Source: Allokutzneria multivorans (GTDB lineage Bacteria; Actinomycetota; Actinomycetes; Mycobacteriales; Pseudonocardiaceae). From it: 64,000 nt of DNA. Shown one piece after another: positions 26,804 to 37,400 of the stretch; positions within the stretch are counted from its first letter, which is position 1, and every line of letters begins with the position of its first letter. The stretch covers positions 186,001 through 250,000 of the forward strand of contig NZ_BAABAL010000006.1 of the NCBI RefSeq assembly GCF_039537405.1. The letters run 5' to 3'. The notes beneath the pieces are model-generated. The model had not been told where the DNA came from. It did no database searches and saw nothing but the letters and a program-made list of their open reading frames with translations. Both the position numbers and the translations under genes were made by a program.

Positions 26804-27118
26804 TCAGATGTCCTTACCGTTCCGGCGCGACACGCGGACGCGGCGACCCTCGTCGGTCGTCCGGCTGCCGATGCGGGTCGGCTTGCCGTCGGAGTCGACG
26901 ACCATCACGTTGCTCACGTGGATCGGCGCTTCCTGGGTGACGATGCCGCCGGAGGAGGCACCACGCTGGGTCTGCGAGACCTTGGTGTGCTTCTTGATCC
27001 GGTTGACACCCTCGACCAGGACGCGGTTGCGGTCCGGGTAGGACTGGATGACCTTGCCCTTGGCGCCCTTGTCCTTGCCGGCGATGACGACGACCGTGTC
27101 GCCCTTCTTGACCTTCAT
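26804..27118 (-). CDS. rplX: 50S ribosomal protein L24
   Basis: An assembly-initiator protein with a KOW motif: MKVKKGDTVVVIAGKDKGAK and following. 104 residues. Tightly packed between rplN and rplE with 2-bp gaps. Confidence 0.98.
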   Translation of the reverse strand: MKVKKGDTVVVIAGKDKGAKGKVIQSYPDRNRVLVEGVNRIKKHTKVSQTQRGASSGGIVTQEAPIHVSNVMVVDSDGKPTRIGSRTTDEGRRVRVSRRNGKDI

Positions 27119-27120
27119 GG

Positions 27121-27489
27121 TCAGAGCACCTCCGGCGCGAGCGAGATGATCTTCATGAACTTCTTGTCGCGAAGCTCACGGCCGACCGGCCCGAAGATGC
27201 GGGTACCGCGGGGCTCGGTGTCGTTCTTGATCAGAACGGCGGCGTTCTCGTCGAAGCGGATGTAGGAACCATCCGGGCGACGACGCTCCTTGAGGGTGCG
27301 GACGATGACGGCCTTGACCACATCGCCCTTCTTCACGCCTGCGCCGGGCATCGCGTCCTTGACGGTGGCGACGATCACGTCGCCGATGCCGGCGTAGCGG
27401 CGACCGGAGCCACCGAGAACGCGGATGCAGAGGATTTCCTTCGCACCCGTGTTGTCGGCGACGCGCAGTCGCGACTCCTGCTGGATCAC
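27121..27489 (-). CDS. rplN: 50S ribosomal protein L14
   Basis: A large-subunit interface protein that binds near bridge B5 and is the docking site of RsfS. 122 residues with the standard N-terminus MIQQESRLRVADNTGAKEIL, started by GTG. It is the first gene of the spc operon here: a terminator hairpin at 27564-27592 precedes it, so a promoter is expected in the remaining 70 bp or expression depends on read-through. Confidence 0.98.
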   Translation of the reverse strand: MIQQESRLRVADNTGAKEILCIRVLGGSGRRYAGIGDVIVATVKDAMPGAGVKKGDVVKAVIVRTLKERRRPDGSYIRFDENAAVLIKNDTEPRGTRIFGPVGRELRDKKFMKIISLAPEVL

Positions 27490-27563
27490 TTCTCTTTACT
27501 CCCTGACCCTGTGTGGCACACCAGATTTCCGACCTGATGCACGCGGTCTGATGTCCGACCAGT

Positions 27564-27592
27564 GCCCCGCACCCGGGATTCGGGTGCGGGGC
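27564..27592 (-). terminator. Terminator between S10 and spc operons
   Basis: A perfect 12-bp stem (27564-27575 with 27581-27592) and a 5-nt loop, 9 bp after the rpsQ stop. It marks the S10/spc boundary known from E. coli. Confidence 0.8.
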
Positions 27593-27601
27593 CTGGGGAA
27601 T

Positions 27602-27874
27602 CTACTTGGCCTTCTCGAGGATTTCCATGAGGCGCCAGCGCTTGGTCGCCGACAGCGGCCGGGTCTCCATCAGGAGGACGCGGTCGCCGACGCCGGCGGT
27701 GTTCTCCTCGTCGTGCGCCTTCACCTTGGTGGTGGAGCGCAGGACCTTGGAGTAGCGCGGGTGCTTCTTGCGGTCCTCGAGCGAGACGACGATGGTCTTG
27801 TCCATCTTGTCCGAGACCACGTAGCCCTCGCGGACCTTACGGTTGTTACGCACGGTGCTCTTCTCGTCGCTCAT
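27602..27874 (-). CDS. rpsQ: 30S ribosomal protein S17
   Basis: A primary 16S 5'-domain binder. 90 residues with the signature GYVVSDKMDKTIVVSLEDRK. ATG start overlaps the rpmC stop (ATGA). Last gene of the S10 operon. Confidence 0.97.
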   Translation of the reverse strand: MSDEKSTVRNNRKVREGYVVSDKMDKTIVVSLEDRKKHPRYSKVLRSTTKVKAHDEENTAGVGDRVLLMETRPLSATKRWRLMEILEKAK

Positions 27875-28119
27875 GCCGCACCCTCATCCTGAGAGGTCCC
27901 GTCCGGGGTGACCGACAGGCCGAGCTCGCGCTCGCGCATGACGGTGTAGATCCGGGCGATGTCGTGGCGGATGGCGCGAAGCCGACGGTTGTTGTCGAGC
28001 TGGCCGGTCGCCATCTGGAAGCGGAGGTTGAACAGCTCCTCCTTGGCTTCCCTCAGACGCAGCACGAGCTCCTCGTCGGTGAGCTCACGCAGCTCGGAAG
28101 CGGTGGTCGCCGCTGCCAT
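27871..28119 (-). CDS. rpmC: 50S ribosomal protein L29
   Basis: A small protein at the exit tunnel rim and part of the SRP/trigger-factor docking site. 82 residues with ELRELTDEELVLRLREAKEE and NNRRLRAIRHDIARIYTVM. A short acidic tail follows the domain. The start shares one base with the rplP stop. Confidence 0.97.
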   Translation of the reverse strand: MAAATTASELRELTDEELVLRLREAKEELFNLRFQMATGQLDNNRRLRAIRHDIARIYTVMRERELGLSVTPDGTSQDEGAA

Positions 28120-28538
28120 CAGAACTCACCACCCTCTCGCGTAACGATGCGGCACTTCATCGGAAGCTTGTGGATCGCGCGGCGCAGTGCCTCGCGAGCC
28201 GTGGCCTCGTTGGGGTAGTTCATCTCGAACATGACCCGGCCGGGCTTGACGTTGGCCACCCAGTACTCGGGCGAACCCTTACCGGAACCCATGCGGGTCT
28301 CGGCAGGCTTCTTGGTGAGCGGGCGGTCCGGGAAGATGTTGATCCACACCTTGCCACCACGGCGGATGTGCCGGGTGATGGCGATACGCGCGGACTCGAT
28401 CTGCCTGTTGGTGACGTAGGCCGGCTCCAGAGCCTGGATGCCGAACTCGCCGAAGACCACCCTGGTGCCACCCTTGGCAGCGCCCGAGCGACCCGGGTGG
28501 TGCTGCTTGCGGTGCTTGACCTTGCGTGGGATGAGCAC
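28119..28538 (-). CDS. rplP: 50S ribosomal protein L16
   Basis: Located near the A-site tRNA elbow and required for peptidyl-transferase-centre maturation. 139 residues; starts MLIPRKVKHRKQHHPGRSG with GTG and has the family motif RMGSGKGSPEYWVANVKPG. 3 bp after rpsC. Confidence 0.98.
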   Translation of the reverse strand: MLIPRKVKHRKQHHPGRSGAAKGGTRVVFGEFGIQALEPAYVTNRQIESARIAITRHIRRGGKVWINIFPDRPLTKKPAETRMGSGKGSPEYWVANVKPGRVMFEMNYPNEATAREALRRAIHKLPMKCRIVTREGGEF

Positions 28539-28541
28539 GTC

Positions 28542-29387
28542 TCAGCCCTCACTCTTCTCGGCCGCGCTGCCGTTGTTCACCGGCGCGGTCGACTCGGTCG
28601 CGGTGGACGCCTTCGCCTCGGCGGCGGGCGCCTCAGCCGCGGCACGCCCGGCCTCGGTGCTCGTCGGCGTGGTGCCGGAGGCACCGGAACGACGGCGGGC
28701 CGGACGCTCACGACGCGGTGCGCGGGACTCGGGGGCGGCGGTGTCGCTCGGCCTGCGGCCGCCGACGACGTCACCCTTGTAGATCCACACCTTCACGCCG
28801 ATGCGACCGAAGGTGGTGCGGGCCTCGAACAGGCCGTAGTCCACGTCCGCGCGCAGCGTGTGCAGCGGGACGCGACCCTCGCGGTAGAACTCCGAGCGAG
28901 ACATCTCGGCACCGCCGAGACGACCCGAGCACTGCACCCGGATGCCCTTGACCTGCGGCGAGCGCATGGAGGACTGAATGCCCTTGCGCATCGCACGACG
29001 GAAGGACACGCGGTTGGACAGCTGCTCCGCGACGACCTGGGCGACGAGCTGGGCGTCGGCCTCGGGGTTCTTGACCTCGAGGATGTTCAGCTGGACCTGC
29101 TTCTTGGTCAGCTTCTCCAGCTCGGAACGGATGCGGTCGGCCTCCGCGCCGCGACGGCCGATGACGATGCCCGGCCGGGCGGTGTGGATGTCGACGCGAA
29201 CCCGGTCACGGGTCCGCTCGATCTCCACCTTGGAGATACCGGCACGCTCCATGCCCTTGGAGAGCAGGCGGCGGATCTTCACATCCTCCGCGACGTACTC
29301 CGCGTACTGCTTGTCGGCATACCAGCGGGACTTCCAGTCAGTGGTGATCCCCAGCCGGAAGCCGTGCGGGTTGATTTTCTGACCCAC
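28542..29387 (-). CDS. rpsC: 30S ribosomal protein S3 with extended C-terminus
   Basis: Part of the mRNA entry channel and its helicase activity. The KH and S3 C-terminal domains cover about residues 1-215 (VDIHTARPGIVIGRRGAEAD). An extra tail of about 65 residues rich in Arg, Ala and Glu ends SAAEKSEG; E. coli S3 is 233 residues and this protein is 281. The GTG start shares one base with the rplV stop. Confidence 0.97.
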   Translation of the reverse strand: MGQKINPHGFRLGITTDWKSRWYADKQYAEYVAEDVKIRRLLSKGMERAGISKVEIERTRDRVRVDIHTARPGIVIGRRGAEADRIRSELEKLTKKQVQLNILEVKNPEADAQLVAQVVAEQLSNRVSFRRAMRKGIQSSMRSPQVKGIRVQCSGRLGGAEMSRSEFYREGRVPLHTLRADVDYGLFEARTTFGRIGVKVWIYKGDVVGGRRPSDTAAPESRAPRRERPARRRSGASGTTPTSTEAGRAAAEAPAAEAKASTATESTAPVNNGSAAEKSEG

Positions 29388-29809
29388 TACCGGGCACTCC
29401 CCTTCGCGCTGGTCTTGCGGCCCGAAGCGGCCTTGACGGCCTTCGGACGCGACTCGACCTCGACGGTGATGTGGCTGGTGCGCTTCCGAATTCGGTACGC
29501 ACGGCCCTGGGCCCGCGGACGGATCCGCTTGGCCGTCGGGCCCTCGTCCACGTACACCGTGCTCACCCAGAGGGTGTCAGGGTCGAGGTCGAGGTTGTTC
29601 TCGGCGTTGGCCATGGCACTGGCAAGCACCTTCGACACCGGACCGCTGGCGGCCTGCGGCGCGAACTGGAGCACTGCCAGGGCCTCCTGGGCGTTGCGGC
29701 CCCTGATCAGCTCGACCACACGCCGGACCTTCATCGGCGACATGTGGACGTAGCGGGCCCGCGCCACGGCGCGCGGGAATTCCTCCGCGCTAGCGGCATC
29801 GTTACCCAT
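29387..29809 (-). CDS. rplV: 50S ribosomal protein L22
   Basis: Forms part of the exit-tunnel constriction that macrolides approach. 140 residues; the tunnel loop region reads PRAQGRAYRIRKRTSHITV with no obvious insertion of the macrolide-resistance type. Preceded by rpsS with a 35-bp gap. Confidence 0.97.
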   Translation of the reverse strand: MGNDAASAEEFPRAVARARYVHMSPMKVRRVVELIRGRNAQEALAVLQFAPQAASGPVSKVLASAMANAENNLDLDPDTLWVSTVYVDEGPTAKRIRPRAQGRAYRIRKRTSHITVEVESRPKAVKAASGRKTSAKGSAR

Positions 29810-29844
29810 TGCTGCTACCCCTTGCTCTGCGTTCGGTCACTGGC

Positions 29845-30126
29845 CTAGCGGCGACGCGACTTGCGGTCGTCCTTGATGTGGCCCTTGAAGGTGCGGGTCG
29901 GGGCGAATTCGCCCAGCTTGTGCCCGACCATGGCCTCGGAGACGAACACCGGGACGTGCTTGCGGCCGTCGTGCACCGCGATGGTGTGCCCCAACATGTC
30001 TGGAATGATCGTCGAACGACGGGACCAGGTCTTGATCACCGTCTTCTTGCTCGCCTCGTTGAGCGCGTCCACCTTCTTGAGCAGGTGGTCGTCAACGAAG
30101 GGGCCCTTCTTCAGGCTGCGTGGCAT
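29845..30126 (-). CDS. rpsS: 30S ribosomal protein S19
   Basis: A head protein that pairs with S13. 93 residues, MPRSLKKGPFVDDHLLKKVD to HIKDDRKSRRR, with the signature TIAVHDGRKHVPVFVSEAMV. 18 bp after rplB. Confidence 0.98.
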   Translation of the reverse strand: MPRSLKKGPFVDDHLLKKVDALNEASKKTVIKTWSRRSTIIPDMLGHTIAVHDGRKHVPVFVSEAMVGHKLGEFAPTRTFKGHIKDDRKSRRR

Positions 30127-30144
30127 CCTTCACTCCCTCCCTGC

Positions 30145-30978
30145 TCAGCGCTTCTTACCGGTGCGACGACGCCGGACGATGAGCTTGTCGCTGGGCTTGT
30201 TCCGACGGGTACGCCCTTCGGGCTTACCGGCGGGGTTGACCGGGTGGCGACCACCGGAGGTCTTGCCCTCACCACCACCGTGCGGGTGGTCGACGGGGTT
30301 CATGGCGACACCACGGACGGTCGGGCGCTTGCCCTTCCACCTCATGCGGCCGGCCTTGCCCCAGTTGATGTTGGCGTGCTCGGAGTTTCCGACCTCGCCG
30401 ATGGTGGCGCGGCACCGCACGTCGACGTTGCGGATCTCGCCCGACGGCAGCCGGAGCTGCGCGTAGGGACCGTCCTTGGCGACCAGCTGAACGCTGGCGC
30501 CCGCCGAACGCGCCATCTTCGCGCCGCCACCGGGGCGGAGCTCGATGGCGTGCACCACGGTACCCACCGGGATGTTGCGCAGCGGCAGGTTGTTGCCCGG
30601 CTTGATGTCGGCCTTGGGGCCGTTCTCCACCATGTCGCCCTGGCGAAGCTTGCCCGGCGCCACGATGTAGCGCTTCTCGCCGTCGACGTAGTGCAGCAGG
30701 GCGATGCGGGCGGTGCGGTTGGGGTCGTACTCGATGTGAGCGACCTTGGCCGGGATGCCGTCCTTGTCGAATCGACGGAAGTCGATCAGACGGTAGGCAC
30801 GCTTGTGGCCACCACCCTTGTGCCGCGTAGTGATCTTGCCCGACGCGTTACGGCCACCAGTGCCGTGCAGCGGGCGGATCAGCGACTTCTCCGGCGTCGA
30901 CCGAGTGATCTCGGCGAAGTCGGACACGCTGGAGCCTCGACGGCCAGGCGTCGTCGGCTTGTACTTGCGAATGCCCAT
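30145..30978 (-). CDS. rplB: 50S ribosomal protein L2
   Basis: The most conserved large-subunit protein, needed for subunit joining and peptidyl-transferase activity. 277 residues; VAMNPVDHPHGGGEGKTSGG contains the critical histidine. C-terminal KPSDKLIVRRRRTGKKR. 21 bp after rplW. Confidence 0.98.
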   Translation of the reverse strand: MGIRKYKPTTPGRRGSSVSDFAEITRSTPEKSLIRPLHGTGGRNASGKITTRHKGGGHKRAYRLIDFRRFDKDGIPAKVAHIEYDPNRTARIALLHYVDGEKRYIVAPGKLRQGDMVENGPKADIKPGNNLPLRNIPVGTVVHAIELRPGGGAKMARSAGASVQLVAKDGPYAQLRLPSGEIRNVDVRCRATIGEVGNSEHANINWGKAGRMRWKGKRPTVRGVAMNPVDHPHGGGEGKTSGGRHPVNPAGKPEGRTRRNKPSDKLIVRRRRTGKKR

Positions 30979-30999
30979 CTCGTCAGCAGTCCTCGTTCA

Positions 31000-31299
31000 T
31001 CAGGCGGCCGGGCCGCCGAAGATCTCGATCGGCTTGCTCTCGGCGGACAGCGTCACGATGGCGCGCTTGGTGTCCTTGCGCTTGCCAAAACCGGTGCGGG
31101 TCCGCTTGCGCTTTCCCTGGCGGTTCAACGTGTTGACGCTGACGACCTTGACGCCGAAGACCTTCTCGACCGCGATCTTGATCTCGGTCTTGTTGGCGTC
31201 CGGACGCACCAAGAACGTGTACTTGTTCTCCTCGAGCAGTCCGTAGGACTTCTCGGAGATCACCGGGGCGACGAGGATGTCGCGCGGGTCGGGGATCAC
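31000..31299 (-). CDS. rplW: 50S ribosomal protein L23
   Basis: An exit-tunnel rim protein and docking site for trigger factor and SRP. 99 residues (MIPDPRDILVAPVISEKSYG, GTG start) with NKTEIKIAVEKVFGVKVVSV. Overlaps the rplD stop by GTGA. Confidence 0.97.
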   Translation of the reverse strand: MIPDPRDILVAPVISEKSYGLLEENKYTFLVRPDANKTEIKIAVEKVFGVKVVSVNTLNRQGKRKRTRTGFGKRKDTKRAIVTLSAESKPIEIFGGPAA

Positions 31300-31982
31300 T
31301 TCGCGACCTCCTCGAGCTCACTGGAGCGCGCGACGGCCGTTGCCGACTTGCCCTTGATCGGGCCGGCGACGAAGACGTCGAACGCGTCCTTGGTGAACAG
31401 CACGTCGTCGTTGACCAGCACGTCGTAGGTGTTGAGCTGGTCGGGCGCGATGGCGTGCACGTTGGGCAGGTTGCGCAGGCTCAGCCAAGCCGCGTCGTCA
31501 CCGCGCCCGACCACGACAAGGACCTTCTTGGAGGAGCTGGCCAGGGCCAGGACCTTCTTGGCGTCCTTGGTGGAGGGAGCGTCAGCGGCGACGATGCCGG
31601 TGAACACGTGCACCTTGTCGTTGCGGGCCCGGTCGGAGAGGGCACCGCGCAGGGCGGCGGCCTTCATCTTCTTGGGGGTCCGCTGGTCGTAGTCGCGCGG
31701 CTGCGGGCCGTGCGAGGCACCACCGCCGGAGAAGTGCGGCGCGCGGGTCGAGCCCTGACGGGCGCGGCCGGTGCCCTTCTGCCGGTACGGCTTCTTGCCA
31801 CCACCGGAGACGTCGCCCCGGGTCTTGGTGGCGTGGGTGCCCTGACGGGCCGCGGCCTGCTGAGCGACGACGACCTGGTGCATCAGCGCGATGTTCGCCT
31901 GCACGTCGAAGATCTCAGCGGGGAGCTCGACGGTGCCGTCGGTCTTGCCGTCCGGGGTACGGACGTCGAGGGTCTTGCTCAT
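31296..31982 (-). CDS. rplD: 50S ribosomal protein L4
   Basis: A tunnel protein; in E. coli it represses its own S10 operon. 228 residues from the ATG at 31982 (MSKTLDVRTPDGKTDG). The tunnel loop GGGKKPYRQKGTGRARQGST is present without alteration. A GTG immediately upstream, overlapping the rplC stop as GTGA, would add one residue. Confidence 0.96.
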   Translation of the reverse strand: MSKTLDVRTPDGKTDGTVELPAEIFDVQANIALMHQVVVAQQAAARQGTHATKTRGDVSGGGKKPYRQKGTGRARQGSTRAPHFSGGGASHGPQPRDYDQRTPKKMKAAALRGALSDRARNDKVHVFTGIVAADAPSTKDAKKVLALASSSKKVLVVVGRGDDAAWLSLRNLPNVHAIAPDQLNTYDVLVNDDVLFTKDAFDVFVAGPIKGKSATAVARSSELEEVAK

Positions 31983-32632
31983 CACGCACCACCCTTCGCG
32001 GCGCTCTTGACGAACACCAGGCCGCCCTTGGGACCGGGAACGGCGCCCTTGATGAGCAGCAGCCCGGCGTCGGAGTCGACCTTGTGCACGGTCACGTTCT
32101 GAGTGGTCACCCGCACGTGGCCCATCCGGCCGGCCATGCGAACGCCCTTGAACACGCGGCCCGGGGTGGCGCAGCCACCGATCGAGCCGGGCGAGCGGTG
32201 CACCTTCTCGGCACCGTGGCTCGCGCCGAGGCCCGAGAAGCCGTGCCGCTTCATGACGCCCGCGAAGCCCTTGCCCTTGCTGGTGCCGACCACGTCGACG
32301 ACCGCGCCGGTCTCGAAGACCTCGGCGGTCAGCTCCTGGCCGACCTCGTAGGTGTCGGCATCGGCCGTGCGCAGCTCCACCAGGTGACGGCGCGGGGTCA
32401 CGCCCGCCTTGGTGAAGTGGCCGCCACGGGGCTTGTTGACCTTACGAGGGTCAATAGCGCCGAAGGCGAGCTGCACGGCCTTGTAGCCGTCTTTCTCATC
32501 GGTGCGGACCTGGGTAACCACGCACGGCCCGGCCTTCACGACGGTCACCGGGACAACCCGGTTGTTCTCGTCGAAGACCTGGGTCATTCCGAGCTTGGTG
32601 CCCAGGATCCCCTTAACCTGCTTGTCAGACAT
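31982..32632 (-). CDS. rplC: 50S ribosomal protein L3
   Basis: Reaches the peptidyl-transferase centre. 216 residues; KGILGTKLGMTQVFDENNRV and FSGLGASHGAEKVHRSPGSI are family signatures. ATG start, 29 bp after rpsJ. Confidence 0.98.
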   Translation of the reverse strand: MSDKQVKGILGTKLGMTQVFDENNRVVPVTVVKAGPCVVTQVRTDEKDGYKAVQLAFGAIDPRKVNKPRGGHFTKAGVTPRRHLVELRTADADTYEVGQELTAEVFETGAVVDVVGTSKGKGFAGVMKRHGFSGLGASHGAEKVHRSPGSIGGCATPGRVFKGVRMAGRMGHVRVTTQNVTVHKVDSDAGLLLIKGAVPGPKGGLVFVKSAAKGGA

Positions 32633-32661
32633 GGGTCTCGTTACTCTCCGCCGCGCCTAGC

Positions 32662-32967
32662 TCACTGAATGTTGACGTCGACGCTGGCCGGCAGGTCGAT
32701 GCGCATGAGCGCGTCCACCGTCTTCGGCGTGGGGTCGAGGATGTCGATCAGACGCTTGTGCGTACGCATCTCGAAGTGCTCGCGCGAGTCCTTGTACTTG
32801 TGCGGCGATCGGATGACGCAGTAAACGTTCTTCTCAGTGGGCAGCGGCACCGGCCCGACGACCCGAGCGCCGGTGCGCGTCACGGTCTCGACGATCTTGC
32901 GCGCGGACGCGTCGATCGCCTCGTGGTCGTAGGCCTTGAGCCGAATGCGGATCTTTTGTCCCGCCAT
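32662..32967 (-). CDS. rpsJ: 30S ribosomal protein S10 (NusE)
   Basis: A ribosomal head protein that, as NusE, also links NusG and NusB in transcription antitermination. The ATG at 32967 gives the standard 101 residues (MAGQKIRIRLKAYDHEAID to DLPASVDVNIQ). The longer open frame upstream is not used. First gene of the S10 operon with a leader of about 310 nt. Confidence 0.98.
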   Translation of the reverse strand: MAGQKIRIRLKAYDHEAIDASARKIVETVTRTGARVVGPVPLPTEKNVYCVIRSPHKYKDSREHFEMRTHKRLIDILDPTPKTVDALMRIDLPASVDVNIQ

Positions 32968-33138
32968 GATGGCTTGCCGTTCCTCGTCTTCTCGTACCGC
33001 TGCTGCGGGTTCCTCGTTGCCCATCTGCCCTGGACTCTTGTCGCCCGGGAGGCATCAGGCCGCGGCTGCGCCCCTGTTCAGGTGTCACGGTGCCCGGTCC
33101 ACGCGGTCGGGCGTGTTGCGCCCGGAAGCATGGATCGG

Positions 33139-33314
33139 CCCCACTGACAACGTCTGTGGGGGTGGCCCTTCGGCCTCAGCGCCCCCTGCTCCTCGTGGTG
33201 CAGGAGAGAACCAGGGCGCTAGGCGCTCGTGCGGAGGCGGCCGGATCGCAGATGTCCCCGACCGCCTCGCCGAGCAACCCAAACAGGATGCCACACGCGG
33301 ACATGGGCTTCCAA
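33139..33314 (-). promoter_or_regulatory. S10 operon promoter candidate and structured leader
   Basis: In the 409-bp gap between tuf and rpsJ, minus-strand TTGGAA (33309-33314), 18 nt, CATCCT (33285-33290) is a weak promoter candidate. Downstream on the transcript are a hairpin with outer arms 33178-33184/33214-33220 and alternative inner arms (33185-33189/33200-33204 or 33189-33193/33202-33206), and a hairpin at 33139-33161. The two mutually exclusive inner stems could be a switch. 32968-33138 shows nothing else I can name. Confidence 0.4.
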
Positions 33315-33341
33315 ATCGGGGCAGGCGTTCTGACGAACGCC

Positions 33342-33371
33342 GTGGGGGAGGTCACTGATGACCTCCCCCAC
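33342..33371 (-). terminator. Terminator after tuf
   Basis: A perfect 13-bp stem (33342-33354 with 33359-33371) with a CTGA loop, starting 5 bp past the tuf stop. A second small hairpin (33325-33330 with 33335-33340) follows directly. Confidence 0.8.
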
Positions 33372-33376
33372 CGGTA

Positions 33377-34570
33377 CTACTTGATGACCTTGGTGACCTG
33401 GCCGGCGCCGACGGTCCGGCCACCCTCGCGGATGGCGAACTTGAGGCCCTCCTCCATGGCGATCGGCTGGATCAGCTGAACCGACATGACGGTGTTGTCG
33501 CCCGGCATGACCATCTCGGTGCCCTCGGGGAGGGTCACAACGCCGGTCACGTCCGTCGTCCGGAAGTAGAACTGGGGACGGTAGTTGTTGAAGAACGGCG
33601 TGTGACGGCCACCCTCGTCCTTGGACAGGATGTAGGCCTGGCCCTCGAACTCGGTGTGCGGGGTGACGCTGCCGGGCTTGCACAGCACCATGCCGCGCTC
33701 GACGTCCTCGCGCTTGATGCCACGAACCAGCAGGCCCACGTTGTCGCCGGCCTGGCCCTGGTCGAGCAGCTTGCGGAACATCTCAACGCCGGTGACGGTG
33801 GTCTTCATCGACTTCTCGCGGATGCCGATGATCTCGACCTCCTCGTTGACGTTGACGACGCCACGCTCGATGCGGCCGGTGACGACCGTGCCACGACCGG
33901 TGATCGTGAAGACGTCCTCGACGGGCATGAGGAAGGTCTTCTCGACGTCGCGGACCGGCTCGGGGATGTTCTCGTCCACCGCGGCCATGAGCTCGAGCAG
34001 CTTGCCGCCCCACTCCTTGTCGCCCTCGAGCGCCTTCAGCGCCGAGACGCGCACGACGGGGAGGTCGTCGCCCGGGTACTCCTGCGAGGACAGCAGCTCG
34101 CGGACCTCGAGCTCGACGAGCTCCAGGATCTCCTCGTCGTCCACCATGTCGGACTTGTTCAGCGCCACCACGATGTAGGGCACGCCGACCTGGCGGGCGA
34201 GCAGCACGTGCTCACGGGTCTGCGGCATCGGGCCGTCGGTCGCCGCGACCACCAGGATCGCGCCGTCCATCTGCGCGGCACCGGTGATCATGTTCTTGAT
34301 GTAGTCGGCGTGACCGGGGCAGTCAACGTGCGCGTAGTGACGGTTCTCCGTCTGGTACTCGATGTGGGCGATCGAGATGGTGATACCGCGGGCCTTCTCC
34401 TCCGGCGCCTTGTCGATCTCGTCGAACGGCGTGAAGGGGTTCAGGTCCGGGAACGCGTCGTGCAGAACCTTGGAAATCGCCGCGGTCAGCGTCGTCTTTC
34501 CATGGTCGATGTGACCGATGGTTCCGATGTTGACGTGCGGCTTGGTCCGCTCGAACTTCGCCTTCGCCAC
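33377..34570 (-). CDS. tuf: Translation elongation factor Tu
   Basis: Delivers aminoacyl-tRNA to the A site. 397 residues, GTG start with GGAGGAC upstream. G motifs: GHIDHGKTT, DCPGHADY, NKSDMVDD and SALKALEG; beta-barrel domains 2 and 3 are intact. I see no change at a well-known elfamycin-resistance position, though I checked only by eye. 119 bp after fusA; a palindrome in that gap may mark an independent start or processing site. Confidence 0.98.
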   Translation of the reverse strand: MAKAKFERTKPHVNIGTIGHIDHGKTTLTAAISKVLHDAFPDLNPFTPFDEIDKAPEEKARGITISIAHIEYQTENRHYAHVDCPGHADYIKNMITGAAQMDGAILVVAATDGPMPQTREHVLLARQVGVPYIVVALNKSDMVDDEEILELVELEVRELLSSQEYPGDDLPVVRVSALKALEGDKEWGGKLLELMAAVDENIPEPVRDVEKTFLMPVEDVFTITGRGTVVTGRIERGVVNVNEEVEIIGIREKSMKTTVTGVEMFRKLLDQGQAGDNVGLLVRGIKREDVERGMVLCKPGSVTPHTEFEGQAYILSKDEGGRHTPFFNNYRPQFYFRTTDVTGVVTLPEGTEMVMPGDNTVMSVQLIQPIAMEEGLKFAIREGGRTVGAGQVTKVIK

Positions 34571-34604
34571 TGGATTGTCCTCCTGGACTTAGTTCTTGAG
34601 TGTT

Positions 34605-34620
34605 CGCCGATCGATCGGCG
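34605..34620. repeat. Palindrome between fusA and tuf
   Basis: A perfect 16-bp palindrome CGCCGATCGATCGGCG in the fusA-tuf gap, followed by the self-complementary GGGGCCCC near 34652-34659. It could be an RNA hairpin or a protein-binding site controlling tuf. Confidence 0.45.
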
Positions 34621-34689
34621 TCCCTGTCAGGGTCGGTGCGTCGCGGGAGCCGGGGCCCCCGCGCGCGCCGAATGTGCGTTGCTCGGGGC

Positions 34690-36789
<2,100 letters not shown>

Positions 36790-36929
36790 GGGTCTCGTCC
36801 TCGTTTCGTCTTTGCTTAAGCGCGGTGGGGCGGGCGTTGATGTGAACTGAAAGGGTCCTGCAGGCAGGCCGCGCGGTGATTTGTCGCTCGACCTGCGAGC
36901 AGGCACCTGTCAGCCCGGCGCCCGGAGGC

Positions 36930-37400
36930 TCACCAGCGGTAGTGCGCGAAGGCCTTGTTGGACTCGGCCATCTTGTGCGTGTCCTCGCGGCGCTTGACGC
37001 TCGCGCCGAGGCCGTTGCTCGCGTCGAGCAGCTCGTTGGCCAGGCGGTCGATCATGGTCTTCTCGCGGCGGGCGCGGGAGTAGCTGACCAGCCAGCGCAG
37101 CGCCAGCGTGGTGGAGCGACCGGCCTTGACCTCGATCGGGACCTGGTACGTGGCGCCACCGACACGACGGCTCTTGACCTCGATGGTCGGCTTCACGTTG
37201 TCCAGCGCGCGCTTGAGGGTGACGACCGGGTCGGCCTGGTTCTTCTCCCGGCAGTTCTCCAGGGCGCCGTAGACGATGCGCTCGGCGATGGACCGCTTGC
37301 CGTCCACCAGCACCTTGTTCACCAGCTGGGTGACCAGCGGCGACTGGTACACGGGGTCGGCGATGAGCGGCCGCTTCGGGGCGGGGCCCTTGCGAGGCAT
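36930..37400 (-). CDS. rpsG: 30S ribosomal protein S7
   Basis: A 16S 3'-domain nucleating protein and, in E. coli, the str operon repressor. 156 residues, MPRKGPAPKRPLIADPVYQS at the start. Its ATG shares one base with the rpsL stop (TAATG). Confidence 0.98.
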   Translation of the reverse strand: MPRKGPAPKRPLIADPVYQSPLVTQLVNKVLVDGKRSIAERIVYGALENCREKNQADPVVTLKRALDNVKPTIEVKSRRVGGATYQVPIEVKAGRSTTLALRWLVSYSRARREKTMIDRLANELLDASNGLGASVKRREDTHKMAESNKAFAHYRW

